In this document: piece by piece, positions 63,280 through 64,000 of the stretch | How the letters are laid out: each line of letters starts with the position of its first letter | Position numbering within the stretch: the stretch's first letter is position 1 | Assembly (NCBI RefSeq): GCF_036967205.1 | Contig: NZ_CP146022.1 | Location: 5,084,001-5,148,000, forward strand | Length of the DNA stretch: 64,000 nucleotides | Direction of reading: 5' to 3' | Source: Streptomyces sp. Q6 | Lineage (GTDB): Bacteria > Actinomycetota > Actinomycetes > Streptomycetales > Streptomycetaceae | The notes under the pieces: model-generated | Database searches by the model: none | What the model was told of the DNA's origin: nothing | Seen by the model: the letters and a program-made list of their open reading frames with translations, nothing else | Translations under genes and position numbers: made by a program

Positions 63280-64000
63280 TCAGGCCACGCGGGTGGCTCC
63301 CGCGAAGGGCATCTCGTCGATCGGCGCGATCCGTACGGGCGCACTCGGGTTGGGGGCGTGGATCATCTGGCCGTTGCCGATGTAGAGGCCGACATGGCTG
63401 ATCCCGGAGTAGAAGAACACCAGGTCGCCCGGCTGGAGTTGGGACTTGGGGACGCGCTGCCCCGCGTTGATCTGCGCGTACGTGGTGCGGGGGAGGGAGA
63501 CTCCCGCGGCCCGGTACGCGGCCTGGGTCAGGCCCGAGCAGTCGAAGGCGTTGGGCCCCGTGGCGCCCCAGACGTACGGGCTGCCGAGGGCGCCCCGCGC
63601 GTAGGAGATGGCCGCCGCCGCCCGGGAGTTGGTGGACGCGCCGGAGCCTGCGGCGAGGTCGTCACGGGAGGTGGCGCGAGAGGCGTGCTCGGCGTCTGCG
63701 GAACCGTCGGCGCCCCCCGAACCGCCCGAGCCGCCGGAGCCGCCGGAGATGAGCGTGCGGTCGGCCGGGTCCAGGCGGTCGAGGAGCCGCTTCGCCTCGC
63801 CCAGCTTCTTCGTGACCGTCTTCTTCTGGCGCTCCAACTCCCGCTGTTTGCCGCGCAGTTCGGAGAGCGTCCCGTCGGCCCGCTCCCGTACCTGGTCGAT
63901 CTCGCGCAGCGCCTTGCGGACCCGGGAGACCGTGGCGGCCTGCCGGGTACCGACCCGGTCGGCGAGCGCGGCCTCGTCCAGGTAGCGGTCGGGTGTGGAG
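63280..64000 (-). CDS. NlpC/P60-family cell-wall hydrolase, C-terminal part (gene begins outside window)
   Basis: At least 240 residues of a secreted peptidoglycan endopeptidase. The part starts in a coiled coil (RKALREIDQVRERADGTLSE, LRGKQRELERQKKTVTKKLG), then a GGSGGSGGSGG linker, then the NlpC/P60 domain (about the last 115 residues): Cys in GPNAFDCSGLTQAAYRAAG, His in GISHVGLYIGNGQMIHA, with ARGALGSPYVWGATG before it. The signal peptide and full coiled coil are beyond the right edge. Such proteins hydrolyse stem peptides during growth or cell separation. It shares direction with the sigma gene. Confidence 0.93.
   Translation of the reverse strand, partial: STPDRYLDEAALADRVGTRQAATVSRVRKALREIDQVRERADGTLSELRGKQRELERQKKTVTKKLGEAKRLLDRLDPADRTLISGGSGGSGGSGGADGSADAEHASRATSRDDLAAGSGASTNSRAAAAISYARGALGSPYVWGATGPNAFDCSGLTQAAYRAAGVSLPRTTYAQINAGQRVPKSQLQPGDLVFFYSGISHVGLYIGNGQMIHAPNPSAPVRIAPIDEMPFAGATRVA

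Overview
The window is a stretch of high-GC actinobacterial chromosome that reads as Streptomyces core genome. The evidence is pervasive G/C at third codon positions, an MtrA-MtrB-LpqB operon, long-form ribosome hibernation factor, a SecA without a C-terminal zinc motif, a 180-kDa-type NAD-glutamate dehydrogenase, an rRNA operon with no tRNA in its spacer, and consensus Streptomyces DnaA boxes. From memory of Streptomyces genomes the gene order ManB/ManA - AhcY - rrn - MoxR cluster - MtnA - MtrAB - LpqB - HPF - SecA - Gdh is typical; no database was consulted.

Layout. 1-9.8 kb: mannose-phosphate genes (3' end of manB, a Trm112-like protein, a SIS-domain protein, manA), a CDF transporter, a degenerate signal peptidase, ahcY, an unknown protein, and a divergent RDD / SpoIIM membrane pair. 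9.8-15.6 kb: a complete 16S-23S-5S rRNA operon with a strong promoter and terminator. 15.6-21.3 kb, minus strand: DUF58 - MoxR ATPase - DUF4350 - DUF4129 - multi-pass membrane protein, overlapping or almost touching. 21.4-28.3 kb: mtnA, mtrA, mtrB, lpqB, comF. 28.6-36.2 kb: hpf, an orphan response regulator, an AlkZ-like glycosylase, a GNAT acetyltransferase, secA, a decayed lipase and an Rv3235-like gene. 36.4-42.1 kb: a DUF6912-like gene, an intact IS481-family element with CTAG target duplication, a HAD phosphatase, a LuxR-type ATPase regulator and a DJ-1/PfpI protein. 42.5-50.3 kb: gdh, then a polyprenol-phosphate-mannose synthase / GtrA / multi-TM glycosyltransferase-like operon. 50.3-62.1 kb: an HTH regulator and aldo/keto reductase, then a wall teichoic-acid-type block (GT2, two CDP-glycerol glycerophosphotransferase-type proteins, ABC ATPase and permease) facing a TetR regulator with two operator-like palindromes. 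62.1-64 kb: tandem repeats, an ECF sigma factor with a SnoaL-like tail, and a truncated NlpC/P60 hydrolase.

Points that stand out. (1) Four otherwise well-conserved genes (the 19.9-21.3 kb membrane protein, mtrB, the 55.8-59.4 kb polymerase, the ECF sigma factor) are each broken by one missing base, three of them in G/C runs; this fits residual assembly errors at least as well as real mutations. (2) The signal peptidase homologue has lost both residues of its Ser/Lys dyad. (3) The IS481 transposase start is preceded by an 18-bp hairpin that contains the ribosome binding site, and its stop codon comes from the duplicated target. (4) Two perfect TTGTCCACA boxes lie upstream of comF. (5) Several short tandem repeats cluster at 62.1-63.3 kb. 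I did not find a convincing new multi-gene defence or biosynthetic system; the PPM synthase-GtrA-GT-C operon and the teichoic-acid block are the most interesting multi-gene units.
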